This document shows positions 30,031 to 41,603 of a DNA stretch of 45,048 nt, piece by piece. The notes beneath the pieces were generated by a model that had not been told where the DNA came from, did no database searches, and was given only the letters and a program-made list of their open reading frames with translations. The translations under genes and the position numbers were made by a program. This stretch comes from Rikenellaceae bacterium (GTDB lineage: Bacteria; Bacteroidota; Bacteroidia; Bacteroidales; Rikenellaceae). The stretch lies in NCBI GenBank assembly GCA_031262465.1, contig JAISHQ010000069.1:1-45048 (forward strand), read 5' to 3'. How positions within the stretch are numbered: position 1 is the stretch's first letter; every line of letters starts with the position of its first letter.

Positions 30031-31599
30031 TTACCGTTTGATTTGGCCGCGGATCATGGTCACCGAGTGGGGGGCGAACGAATAGTTGATCTTTTCGCCT
30101 TTGGCGCGGATGTCGTCTTTGCGGAGGGTTTCGACGTTGGTCACACCGAAGTCGTTTTCCGATTTGATGTCGGGGCCGTTGACCTCGTACACCTCGAAAT
30201 TCCCGGCAAAAGTGCCCTCTTGGCAGATCAGGTCGGTGGAGATCGCCTGATCCTTGTTGCGGTTGACCACCATGATGGTCACCTGATCGCCGTTGACAGC
30301 GGCCGACACGTCGAGGTAGGGCACGCCCAACAGGTGGGAGGTCTCTTCGTTATCGCCGTTGCTGAAGCGGTCGGTGTCGTAGGTGTCGCAGTCGACCATC
30401 ACGTCGAGCGAAGTCCCTTTCATCTCGTTGGAGAAGAGTTGCAGCGGGTAATAGATCGTTTGCAGGAAGATCCCCTCTTCGCTGGTGAAGATCGGCGCGA
30501 TTACGTTGACCAACTGAGCCATATTGGCCATTTTCACCACGTCGGCGTTGCGCACAAAGACGTTGAGGAAACCGGCGATCACCAGCGCATCTTCGAGGTT
30601 ATAGTGCTCTTCGAGCGCACGTTCGCCCACCGCGTCGGCCCCACTGCGGGCACGGTACCAAACGTTGTACTCGTCCCATGCGATGTAGATCGGCCGTTGG
30701 TTGCGGTTTTTGTTCTTCAGCTCGTTGAGCATCCCGCGCACGATCTGCGTGCGGGTGTCCATGACGATCGGCGTGGAGACAAAATTGTAATAGTTGTCTT
30801 GCTCGTTGCCCACGTACATGTGCAGGGAGATGTAGTCGATCTCGCTGGCCAAGCCTTCGAGGATGGTGCGATTCCAATGGTACGGGTCGGCATCACCGGC
30901 GTAATTGGACGAACCGGCGGCAATCAGCTTGATGTCGGGCGAAACGAGACGCATCAGTTTGGAGGCCTCGCGCGCTTTTTTCACGTAATCTTCGGCGTTG
31001 AGGTGACCCATCTGCCACGGGCCGTCCATCTCGTTGCCGAGGCTCCAATAGATGATGTTGTACGGTTCGGGATAGCCGTGTTTTTTACGCAGTTCGGAAT
31101 AGTACGACCCGCCGTCGGCGTTGCAATATTCGACCCACCATTGGGCTTCCTCGATGGTTCCCGTCCCCATGTTGACGGCCATGTAGGGTTCGGTGCCTGC
31201 TTTGCGGTTCCATTTTACGAACTCGTTGGTGCCGAACATATTAGTCTCTAAGCGGTGCCAAGCATAGTCCATGCGCGGAACACGTTCGGGGCCAACGCCG
31301 TCGAGCCAGTGGTAGTTCGACACGAAATTCCCGCCGGGGTAACGCACCAGCGTCACACCCAAATCCTGCACGGCTTTCATCACGTCCGTCCGGAAGCCGT
31401 CGCCGTCGGCCAGCGGGGAGCCGGGTTCATAGATGCCGCCGTAGATGCACCGCCCGAGGTGTTCGGCAAAGTTACCCCACAGGTTGGGGTCGATTTCTCC
31501 GACCGTGCGGTCGATGTCGATTTTAATTTTGGCCTGTTGTGCGAAAACGCCCGTCGCTGAGACCAGCAGAGCCGCCGCGAGGCAAAGTCCTTTTTTCAT
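30031..31599 (-). CDS. Alpha-L-arabinofuranosidase, glycoside hydrolase family 51
   Basis: This enzyme removes alpha-L-arabinofuranosyl side chains from arabinoxylan, arabinan or their oligosaccharides. A signal peptide (MKKGLCLAAALLVSATGVFAQ) indicates export. The TIM barrel carries LVRYPGGNFVSNYHW, acid/base Glu192 in WSLGNEMDG and nucleophile Glu312 in IAWDEYNVWY (numbered from the upstream ATG at 31605), followed by a C-terminal beta domain. At 522-524 residues it is of normal length. It is the last gene of a unit with two esterases, 16-22 bases after the nearest, which suggests joint action on ester-decorated arabinose. Confidence 0.95.
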   Translation of the reverse strand: MKKGLCLAAALLVSATGVFAQQAKIKIDIDRTVGEIDPNLWGNFAEHLGRCIYGGIYEPGSPLADGDGFRTDVMKAVQDLGVTLVRYPGGNFVSNYHWLDGVGPERVPRMDYAWHRLETNMFGTNEFVKWNRKAGTEPYMAVNMGTGTIEEAQWWVEYCNADGGSYYSELRKKHGYPEPYNIIYWSLGNEMDGPWQMGHLNAEDYVKKAREASKLMRLVSPDIKLIAAGSSNYAGDADPYHWNRTILEGLASEIDYISLHMYVGNEQDNYYNFVSTPIVMDTRTQIVRGMLNELKNKNRNQRPIYIAWDEYNVWYRARSGADAVGERALEEHYNLEDALVIAGFLNVFVRNADVVKMANMAQLVNVIAPIFTSEEGIFLQTIYYPLQLFSNEMKGTSLDVMVDCDTYDTDRFSNGDNEETSHLLGVPYLDVSAAVNGDQVTIMVVNRNKDQAISTDLICQEGTFAGNFEVYEVNGPDIKSENDFGVTNVETLRKDDIRAKGEKINYSFAPHSVTMIRGQIKR

Positions 31600-31621
31600 A
31601 TTCATTTTTTAGTTTACTGAT

Positions 31622-32815
31622 TTATTCGACAGTTATCGCCGGGTCTCTCCAGAGTTTCTGTAAAAAGTGGTCGAGCAGGAAACGCCACGTAATCAGGTCG
31701 TGCGCGCCACGGCTCCCGACCAAATATTCGTGATCGACACCCATTTCAACCAATTCGTCGTGCAACACCTGATGACGGGCGCGGGGGTTGGTTTCGTAAG
31801 TACCGGCCCCCATGAAGAGGTAGTCGACTTTGGAATTGAAGTCCGGATCGCGCAAAATCGGGGTCTCGTCAACGCCCAACGCGGCACTGAAAATGCCGAT
31901 GCTGCCGAAGAGGTCGAGGTTTCGCAGGCCGATGTATTGGGTATGGCGGCCGCCCATCGACAGCCCGGCAATGGCGCGGGCGTGGCGATCTTGGATCACG
32001 TTGTAATTCGCCTCGACAAAGGGGATGATCGCCTCCTTGTACTCGCGCTCCATGAGGGGGAACGAAAGCTCGGTGTGGCGCGGGTGCGAACGGTGAACGA
32101 TCTGGTTGTTCGGGATCACGATCAGCATCGGAACCACCTTGCCTTCGGCCATCAAGTTGTCCATGATGAAGTTAGCCTGTCCGTGCATCGTCCATGTTTC
32201 GGGCAAATCGCCCGAGCCGCCCATCAGGTAGAGCACCGGGTATTTCTTGGCCGGATCGTACCCCGGAGGGGTGTAAACCAGCATATACCGCTCGGCATCG
32301 GTCACCGAAGAGTGGTAGAAATGTTGGGTGATCGCTCCGTGGGGCACCTCTTTCGCGTCGTAGAAAGCCGGGCCGTCGCCATGAACCCACAGCATACTGA
32401 AGGCGGGCATGGCAGCCTGACCGGCATACGTATTGTTCGGGTCGGCCATGTTCACGCCGTCGATTTGGAACCAATAGAGGTAAATATCAGGCACTAACGG
32501 GCCGATCGTCGCACTCCAAACGCCGTCGTCGCCCTTGACCAGCGGCACGCGCTTGTTCGCCTCCGGGCCGACAAACATACTGCCGGAGACGGTCACCTCC
32601 TGCACTTTGTTGTTGCCCTGCAGGCGGAAAGTCACCGTGTGGTCGTCGTGTACCTCGGGCGAAATCACCCGTGCCGAAAAGGGAACGATGCCCTCTTTGT
32701 TGCGCTGGGGATCCCAATCGACATTCACGTGATCCTGTTGTGCCGACAGACTGCCGATGCTCAGCATCAACGCTCCGGCCAATAGATAGGGGAGTTTTTT
32801 CAGTATCATATCCAT
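31622..32815 (-). CDS. Secreted CE1-type esterase, copy 1 (feruloyl/acetyl esterase family)
   Basis: An alpha/beta-hydrolase of the esterase D / feruloyl esterase (CE1) group, 397 residues with a signal peptide ending LSAQ. Residues about 45-125 form an N-terminal beta-sandwich like CBM48/E-set domains. The hydrolase domain has VYTPPGYDPAKKYPVLYL, nucleophile Ser286 in GLSMGG and His372 in GAHDLITW. Where copies 3 and 4 have a GTxD acid, this copy has GTYE, so Glu342 may be the acid. The oxyanion region reads MGGSG instead of the usual HG. It lies between copy 2 (2 bases upstream) and the GH51 gene. It likely removes ester groups such as ferulate or acetate from plant glycans; the exact ester is not visible. 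Confidence 0.85.
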   Translation of the reverse strand: MDMILKKLPYLLAGALMLSIGSLSAQQDHVNVDWDPQRNKEGIVPFSARVISPEVHDDHTVTFRLQGNNKVQEVTVSGSMFVGPEANKRVPLVKGDDGVWSATIGPLVPDIYLYWFQIDGVNMADPNNTYAGQAAMPAFSMLWVHGDGPAFYDAKEVPHGAITQHFYHSSVTDAERYMLVYTPPGYDPAKKYPVLYLMGGSGDLPETWTMHGQANFIMDNLMAEGKVVPMLIVIPNNQIVHRSHPRHTELSFPLMEREYKEAIIPFVEANYNVIQDRHARAIAGLSMGGRHTQYIGLRNLDLFGSIGIFSAALGVDETPILRDPDFNSKVDYLFMGAGTYETNPRARHQVLHDELVEMGVDHEYLVGSRGAHDLITWRFLLDHFLQKLWRDPAITVE

Positions 32816-32817
32816 TC

Positions 32818-35144
<2,327 letters not shown>

Positions 35145-35169
35145 TCATTTTTAACGAGTTGCCCCGGTA

Positions 35170-36291
35170 TTATTTGCGGAATAACAGTTTAGCCGATTCA
35201 GCCCAATAGTTTTTGGCGTTCATCCACGTGTGCCCGCCGTCGGTAATCAGGGTCGTGGTTTTGATGTTGTTTTGTTCGAGCTTGTCCATAAAACTCTTGG
35301 CTGTCGGGTAGAGGAAGTCTTCGGTGCCCACGCCAAGCCAGAAGAGGTTGATCTTCGCGTTGGTGGCCGCCGGATTGGCGATAAACTGTTTGAAGTCGGT
35401 CTCAAAGGTGGCCACATTGCCCGCAAACGAGGCATAGGAGCACAGGTAAGAGAATTTGTCGAGGTTGTTCATCCCGAGGGTCAACGCCTGATTGCCTCCG
35501 CGCGAGAAACCGCCGATACCCCGGTGGGCTGCGTCGTTGATTGTGCGATAGTTGGCTTCGACATAAGGCATCATCACGTTCAGGAAGTCTTGGTTCAAGC
35601 CCATAGCGGCCTGCATCCCGCGCGGGTCACCGGCTTGGAAATAGGCCATCGGATTGCCATAAGGCATCACCACGATCATCGGCTCAGCCTGGCCAGCGGC
35701 GATCAGGTTGTCCAAGATGAAATTGGCGCGACCCACCTTGAAATAGGTTTCGTCTGTGTCGGTCGTCCCGCTAATCAGGTAGAAAACAGGGTATTGTTTA
35801 TCCGGATTTTCGTCATAGCCCGGAGGGGTATAAACCAAAATGCGCCCGGTGGTGCCTAACACTTCCGACGGGTAATAATCGTAATCGACCGCGCCGTGGG
35901 GCACATCCTGAATGGAGTGAACCAGCGGGGTGTCGCCTTGAATGTCGACGATGCTCCCTTTGAAGCGTTCGTTTTCGAAATAGGCCGGATTGCCCGGATC
36001 CATCACGCTAACGCCGTCAACCACAAAGTTATAGGGGTACATATCCGGCTTGATCGGCCCGACAGTCAGGCTCCACACGCCATCTTCGCCCTTGGTCATC
36101 AACGCCCGCTGAGCCTGGAATTGGCCATCGAGCAACACCGTATCGGCCTCGGGGGCCAAATACCTGAAAGTCACCGTATGGTCGGCGTGTACCTCGGGAG
36201 AGATGACAGCCGGACGGCGTGCGCTATCCGTACCGCCACAAGAGGCCAGCAACAGAGAAAGCGCCGAACAAACAAGAAAAATTTTCTTCAT
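35170..36291 (-). CDS. CE1-type esterase lipoprotein, copy 4
   Basis: This 373-residue paralogue differs from the others in having a lipoprotein signal: MKKIFLVCSALSLLLASCGG with the lipobox Cys18, so it is lipid-anchored, probably in the outer membrane. The N-terminal beta-sandwich (VISPEVHADHTVTFRYLAP) is followed by the hydrolase with VYTPPGYDEN, Ser263 in GFSRGG, Asp325 in GTEDFLY and His354 in GGHTWMN. Its oxyanion region reads LISGTTD rather than HG. It is the first gene of the cluster; a -7-like box lies 57 bases upstream. The acidic residues right after the cysteine that mark surface export in Bacteroides lipoproteins are not obvious, so which face it occupies is open. Confidence 0.86.
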   Translation of the reverse strand: MKKIFLVCSALSLLLASCGGTDSARRPAVISPEVHADHTVTFRYLAPEADTVLLDGQFQAQRALMTKGEDGVWSLTVGPIKPDMYPYNFVVDGVSVMDPGNPAYFENERFKGSIVDIQGDTPLVHSIQDVPHGAVDYDYYPSEVLGTTGRILVYTPPGYDENPDKQYPVFYLISGTTDTDETYFKVGRANFILDNLIAAGQAEPMIVVMPYGNPMAYFQAGDPRGMQAAMGLNQDFLNVMMPYVEANYRTINDAAHRGIGGFSRGGNQALTLGMNNLDKFSYLCSYASFAGNVATFETDFKQFIANPAATNAKINLFWLGVGTEDFLYPTAKSFMDKLEQNNIKTTTLITDGGHTWMNAKNYWAESAKLLFRK

Positions 36292-36347
36292 TTCGTTTGG
36301 TTTATTAAAGTTTAGTAGTTGTGTAAGTTTTCTAATATTACTTCCTA

Positions 36348-36355
36348 CAAATGTA
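36348..36355 (-). promoter_or_regulatory. Putative -7 promoter box for the esterase cluster
   Basis: Minus-strand TACATTTG matches TAnnTTTG and lies 57 bases upstream of the copy 4 ATG. No -33 box at the right spacing is seen. A second match, TACCTTTG at 36474-36481, is upstream of the ribosomal-operon terminator and would run into it, so it is less likely to serve this gene. Confidence 0.4.
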
Positions 36356-36417
36356 AATATAACTTTTCAAATTCGGAATACCACGCCCGTAAAAATCAGC
36401 GGATTTGGATAACAAAC

Positions 36418-36447
36418 AAAAAGCCCCGGCGATTGCCGGGGCTTTTT
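36418..36447 (-). terminator. Terminator of rpmB-rpmG-DUF4295
   Basis: A perfect 13-bp stem (36418-36430 with 36435-36447) with a four-base loop and U-tract. A second small hairpin, TAAGGC/GCCTTA (36452-36466), precedes it on the minus strand. It lies between the end of the ribosomal protein operon and the promoter region of the esterase cluster. Confidence 0.88.
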
Positions 36448-36489
36448 GTACTAAGGCGAAGCCTTAATACACACAAAGGTACGTAAAGA

Positions 36490-36646
36490 TTACTTCTTGG
36501 CGAAAAAATCTTTGACTTGTTCGTTCGGAAGAATGTCTTCCTTGAATGAGTAAGAACCGGATTTTTCAGATTTAACCATCTTAATCACCTTGGTAACGCT
36601 TTTACCGGTGCCGGTTTTCAGTGTTGCAACTACTTTCTTTGCCATG
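36490..36646 (-). pseudogene. DUF4295 small protein, apparently frameshifted
   Basis: Minus-strand translation from the ATG at 36646 gives MAKKVVATLKTGTGK, and from the stop at 36490 backwards another frame gives SVTKVIKMVKSEKSG through NEQVKDFFAKK. Together these make the normal 50-51 residue DUF4295 protein that follows rpmB and rpmG in Bacteroidetes. The frames are joined only if one base is removed from the run of five T (plus strand) at 36600-36604; as written, frame 1 stops after KKRYQGD. Either a true mutation, a sequence error or a +1 shift in the A-run is involved. The protein is thought to be ribosome-associated because of its neighbours; its role is unknown. Confidence 0.75.
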
Positions 36647-36657
36647 GTTCAGTCTCC

Positions 36658-36840
36658 TTATTTAATTTCTCTGTGTACCGTTACCTTCTTCAGGTAGGGG
36701 TTGTACTTTTTCCGTTCCAATCGGTCGGGAGTGTTCTTTTTGTTCTTGGTGGTGATGTAGCGGGACATCCCCGGAACGCCGCTTGCTCGCTGCTCGGTAC
36801 ATTCCAGGATCACCTGAACGCGGTTACCTTTCTTTGCCAT
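36658..36840 (-). CDS. rpmG: 50S ribosomal protein L33
   Basis: A 60-residue protein opening [17 protein letters not shown] and ending [12 protein letters not shown], typical bL33. It has only one cysteine, so it is the zinc-free form rather than the four-cysteine form. It lies 13 bases after rpmB and 11 bases before the DUF4295 gene. Confidence 0.96.
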   Translation of the reverse strand: MAKKGNRVQVILECTEQRASGVPGMSRYITTKNKKNTPDRLERKKYNPYLKKVTVHREIK

Positions 36841-36853
36841 CGTTTTTCAGCCT

Positions 36854-37087
36854 TTAGTAGATTCGGTTCAGCGATTTAGCTCCTTTGAGAGCGGCGCTCA
36901 ACCCTTTTTTGTTGATTGTTTTCATGCCGCAGGCGGATACTTTGAGGGTGATCCAGCGGCCTTCTTCCTCCAGGAAGTAGCGTTTAGTCTTCAGATTCGG
37001 ACTGAAACGCCGTTTGGTTCTGTGGTTCGAGTGCGACACGTTGTTGCCAACGACCGCCTTCTTTCCCGTGATTTCACAAACTTTCAT
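36854..37087 (-). CDS. rpmB: 50S ribosomal protein L28
   Basis: The start at 37087 gives 77 residues beginning MKVCEITGKKAVVGNNVSHS, the standard bL28 N-terminus. The open frame runs 63 codons further upstream, but that part reads through the terminator hairpin at 37161-37193 and is not coding. First gene of the L28-L33-DUF4295 operon. Confidence 0.96.
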   Translation of the reverse strand: MKVCEITGKKAVVGNNVSHSNHRTKRRFSPNLKTKRYFLEEEGRWITLKVSACGMKTINKKGLSAALKGAKSLNRIY

Positions 37088-37160
37088 CGTCTCGTTTTTT
37101 GTTAATTTGGTGCAACTCGCACAATAAAGCGTGCGAATATCGGAATAATTTTCGGAAAAT

Positions 37161-37193
37161 AAAAACTTCGGGCCGATTTCGCCCGAAGTTTTT
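37161..37193 (-). terminator. Hairpin terminator upstream of rpmB
   Basis: A perfect 13-bp stem (37161-37173 with 37181-37193), seven-base loop and T/A-rich flanks. Minus-strand orientation puts it downstream of yajC, about 170 bases after that stop, and 74 bases ahead of rpmB. Confidence 0.8.
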
Positions 37194-37232
37194 GATTTTA
37201 CCGGCCTGACGGCACGCCAACCGCCTGACTCA

Positions 37233-37353
37233 GGGGCTTCCAAAAATTCAAAAGACAAGGCTTGCGACCGAGGCAAAAGCGCAGTGTACTAAACGTACTC
37301 GAGCATTTTGCCGAGGGAGCGTAACGCAGTATTTTGGATTTTTCGAAGTCCCC
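37233..37353. repeat. Imperfect inverted-repeat (MITE/REP-like) element after yajC
   Basis: The outer arms, GGGGCTTCCAAAAATTCAAAA on the left (37233-37253, 21 bases; shown here in part) and its near-complement on the right (ending CGAAGTCCCC), enclose an inner imperfect palindrome with GAGGCAAAA and TTTTGCC. The whole can fold into a long branched hairpin. No open frame fits it. It looks like one copy of a dispersed intergenic family rather than a gene-specific signal. The description is from symmetry alone. Confidence 0.7.
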
Positions 37354-37362
37354 CCCTTTTTT

Positions 37363-37683
37363 TTATTTCGAGGCGTTGGTTGTATCCTTCATAATCATCG
37401 ACTTTTCGACCCGAATGTCGGTGTTTTTGTCGATTTCAAGCAGGACATAAGTCTCTTTAACCTCGCGAACCACGCCGAAGATGCCACCGGCGGTGATCAC
37501 CTTGTCGCCACTCTGGAGGCTTTGGCGGAATTTGACCAACTCTTTTTGTTTCTTTTGTTGCGGGCGAATCATGAGCAACCACATGATGGCAAAAATAGCC
37601 ACCATCATCAGGATCATGGACATACCGCTGCTGCTACTGCCTGCCGCAGGAGCCGCTTGAAGTAAAATGGATATTGAATTCAT
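37363..37683 (-). CDS. yajC: Preprotein translocase accessory subunit YajC
   Basis: YajC associates with SecDF in the inner membrane. The 106-residue protein has a short N-terminus, one hydrophobic helix (MSMILMMVAIFAIMWLLM, about 21-38) followed at once by RPQQKKQKE, the family signature, and then a small basic domain (SGDKVITAGGIFGVV). Length is normal. It has its own promoter box and is followed by an inverted-repeat element and a terminator. Confidence 0.95.
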   Translation of the reverse strand: MNSISILLQAAPAAGSSSSGMSMILMMVAIFAIMWLLMIRPQQKKQKELVKFRQSLQSGDKVITAGGIFGVVREVKETYVLLEIDKNTDIRVEKSMIMKDTTNASK

Positions 37684-37714
37684 CGTTTTTCGTTATTAAT
37701 TGAATTTTACTTTA

Positions 37715-37744
37715 CAAAGGTATAATAATTAAAATCAAAACAAG
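37715..37744 (-). promoter_or_regulatory. Putative promoter for yajC
   Basis: Minus-strand CTTG (37741-37744) and TACCTTTG (37715-37722) are 18 bases apart, close to the Bacteroidetes consensus. The -7 box lies 31 bases before the yajC ATG. The 9-bp AT-rich dyad at 37728-37752 overlaps the promoter and the frdB stop and may be a weak terminator. Confidence 0.5.
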
Positions 37745-37751
37745 ATTTTAA

Positions 37752-38495
37752 TTAATCCTTGAGTTTTGCTGACAAGAACTCGCGATTCAGCCGGGCGATG
37801 TGAGCCACCGAGATCCCTTTGGGGCACTCCTGTTCACAGGCCGTGGTGTTGGTGCAGTTCCCGAAGCCGAGGTCGTCCATGCGGGCCACCATCGCTTTGG
37901 CGCGGCGGCTGGCCTCGACCCTCCCCTGAGGCAGACGAGCCAACGAGGAGACGCGCGCCGAGACAAACAACATGGCCGAACCGTTCTTGCAGGTCGCCAC
38001 ACACGCGCCACAACCGACACAGGCCGCCGCGTCCATGCTTTCGTCCGCGTCTTTTTTCGGGATCAGGATCGCGTTAGCATCCTGCCCCGCGCCCGTGTTG
38101 ACCGAGATAAAACCGCCGGCTTGCAGAATCGAGTCGAATGCGCCCCGGTTGACCACCAGGTCTTTGATGACCGGGAAGCCCGCCGAACGCCACGGTTCGA
38201 TGGTGATCGTGGCACCGTCCTTGAATTTGCGCATATGGAGCTGGCAGGTCGTGATGTCGTCGTCCGGCCCGTGGGCGCGTCCGTCGATGTAGAGCGAACA
38301 CATCCCGCAAATCCCCTCGCGGCAGTCGTGGTCAAAGGCGACCGGCTCTTTGCCCTCGTGGATCAGGTTGTCGTTCAGGATGTCCAACATTTCGAGGAAC
38401 GAAGTATCCGGCGAGATGCCCTTGATCGGATAGGTCTCAAAATGCCCCTTGTCTTTGGCGTTTTTTTGCCGCCATATCTTTAACTTTAAGTCCAT
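37752..38495 (-). CDS. frdB: Fumarate reductase / succinate dehydrogenase iron-sulfur subunit
   Basis: The electron-transfer subunit linking the flavoprotein to the membrane cytochrome. The 247-residue protein binds a [2Fe-2S] cluster through Cys58, Cys63, Cys66 ([10 protein letters not shown]) and Cys84. The [4Fe-4S] ligands are Cys159, Cys162 and Cys165 (CVGCGAC), and Cys220 shares in the C-terminal set; Cys169, Cys214 and Cys224 complete the second and third cluster motifs ([18 protein letters not shown]). Third gene of the C-A-B operon, 27 bases after the flavoprotein gene. Confidence 0.95.
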   Translation of the reverse strand: MDLKLKIWRQKNAKDKGHFETYPIKGISPDTSFLEMLDILNDNLIHEGKEPVAFDHDCREGICGMCSLYIDGRAHGPDDDITTCQLHMRKFKDGATITIEPWRSAGFPVIKDLVVNRGAFDSILQAGGFISVNTGAGQDANAILIPKKDADESMDAAACVGCGACVATCKNGSAMLFVSARVSSLARLPQGRVEASRRAKAMVARMDDLGFGNCTNTTACEQECPKGISVAHIARLNREFLSAKLKD

Positions 38496-38522
38496 GGTTC
38501 TCTTTTAATCCGTTATTCTTCG

Positions 38523-40466
<1,944 letters not shown>

Positions 40467-40486
40467 TGTCTTTGTGTTTTAGCGGA

Positions 40487-41170
40487 TTAGAAAAGGCCTA
40501 AGCTCTTGAGGTAGAAGTACACCACCACGGTCGTATAACCGAGCATAATCACGGTTGCAACCACGTAAGAGATGACCCGGAGGCGTTTTTTCCAAATTTC
40601 GTTGTTCCAGCCCAGCGTCTGTATGGCACTCCACACCCCGTGGGTCAGGTGGAACCAGATCGCGGCAAACCAAACGAGGTAGACCACGCAATAGAACGGG
40701 TTGGCAAACAACCGCTCGATCAGCGAGTACCCGTCGGTCGGCGAGAGGCCGAGGCTGTTCTCGTGCTGGCCCATGATTTCGACCAACTGCATCTTCGACC
40801 AAAAATTAAAGAGGTGCGTCACCAAACCGCCGAGGACGATGATCCCGATGACCAGCATATTCTGCGAGGCCCACGACACGCCCGGACTTTTCCGTTGGGC
40901 ATAACGCTGCATCCCCCGTGCCCGGAAGTTCTGCCAACTCAGCCAAAAGGCGTAAACAAAATGGAGGACCACCAGCGCGGCCAAACCGACCGTGGCGACC
41001 AGCGCGTACCAATTGGCACCCAGAAATTCGGTGACCCAGTCGTACCCGGCGTGGGAAAAGACTGCCACCATATTCATCGCCATGTGAAAGAGCAGGAAGA
41101 GAACCAGAGCGATCCCTGTGATGCTCATAATCAGTTTTCTTCCGATGGATGATTTCCACAAAAAACTCAT
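40487..41170 (-). CDS. frdC: Fumarate reductase / succinate dehydrogenase cytochrome b subunit
   Basis: The membrane anchor that takes electrons from menaquinol. The 227-residue protein has five hydrophobic helices and histidines placed as heme ligands in LFHMAMN, VLHFVYAFW, VTHLFNFW and WFHLTHGVW, consistent with the two-heme cytochrome b family of Wolinella-type enzymes. First gene of the operon, followed by frdA after 20 bases. Confidence 0.94.
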   Translation of the reverse strand: MSFLWKSSIGRKLIMSITGIALVLFLLFHMAMNMVAVFSHAGYDWVTEFLGANWYALVATVGLAALVVLHFVYAFWLSWQNFRARGMQRYAQRKSPGVSWASQNMLVIGIIVLGGLVTHLFNFWSKMQLVEIMGQHENSLGLSPTDGYSLIERLFANPFYCVVYLVWFAAIWFHLTHGVWSAIQTLGWNNEIWKKRLRVISYVVATVIMLGYTTVVVYFYLKSLGLF

Positions 41171-41238
41171 AAGGACTATTATTTAAGGTTTATTCTTTCG
41201 GGTTAAAGTTCCACATTTCGCGCTGAAATTCGGAGACA

Positions 41239-41246
41239 CAAAGGTA
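41239..41246 (-). promoter_or_regulatory. Putative promoter for frdCAB
   Basis: Minus-strand TACCTTTG matches TAnnTTTG, with ATTG about 20 bases upstream (41267-41270). It would give a leader of about 60 bases ahead of the frdC ATG at 41170. From 41271 to 41397 I see neither a gene nor a convincing signal. Confidence 0.55.
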
Positions 41247-41397
41247 TCCCATTGTTTTTACAATAACAATAACCGAGGTGATTTTTTGAGGGGTTTCAGA
41301 GGAAAACATTCCCGCAAGAAGTTTGGGGCCAGTGCAAAAAGCAGGTGGAAACAGGAAGTCAAACAAGTAAGCCAACGAAATATGTTTTATTGAGCAG

Positions 41398-41544
41398 ACC
41401 TACCACCCCGTCACTTCGTGCCACCCCTCCTTCCAGAAGGAGGGGATTTTATTAGATAGAAAAAGGACGGAAATCACACAAAAAGTCTCCTCCTTCTGAG
41501 AAGGAGGAGTACCCGAGCCGATAGGCAAGGGGGAGGTGGTAGGT
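41398..41544. repeat. 147-bp element with 10-bp perfect terminal inverted repeats
   Basis: ACCTACCACC (41398-41407) and GGTGGTAGGT (41535-41544) are exact inverted ends. Inside are two strong hairpins built on the same CCTCCTT theme: 41424-41445 (9-bp stem, CCCCTCCTT/AAGGAGGGG) and 41487-41509 (9-bp stem, CTCCTCCTT/AAGGAGGAG). No open frame fits. It looks like a small non-autonomous mobile or REP-like element of a family I believe is dispersed in Bacteroidetes genomes. Confidence 0.75.
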
Positions 41545-41551
41545 TTTCGGT

Positions 41552-41601
41552 GTCGCCTTTTACAAAAGGCGACGATTTTGGCGACTTTTCTAAAAAGTCG
41601 C
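41552..41601 (-). terminator. Tandem hairpins after the PatB-like gene
   Basis: Two perfect short hairpins lie in a row: 41552-41561 with 41564-41573 (10 bp, GTCGCCTTTT) and 41581-41589 with 41593-41601 (9 bp, GCGACTTTT). Both contain the GCGAC/GTCGC word. On the minus strand they follow the PatB-like stop codon at once. Confidence 0.6.
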
Positions 41602-41603
41602 AG

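Noticed and set aside
36474..36481. TACCTTTG box as promoter of the esterase cluster
   Set aside because: Transcripts from it would meet the perfect 13-bp terminator at 36418-36447 within about 20 bases; the box at 36348 is better placed.
37088..37276. 63-codon N-terminal extension of L28
   Set aside because: It reads through a 13-bp terminator hairpin, and the standard L28 N-terminus MKVCEITGKK begins at 37087.
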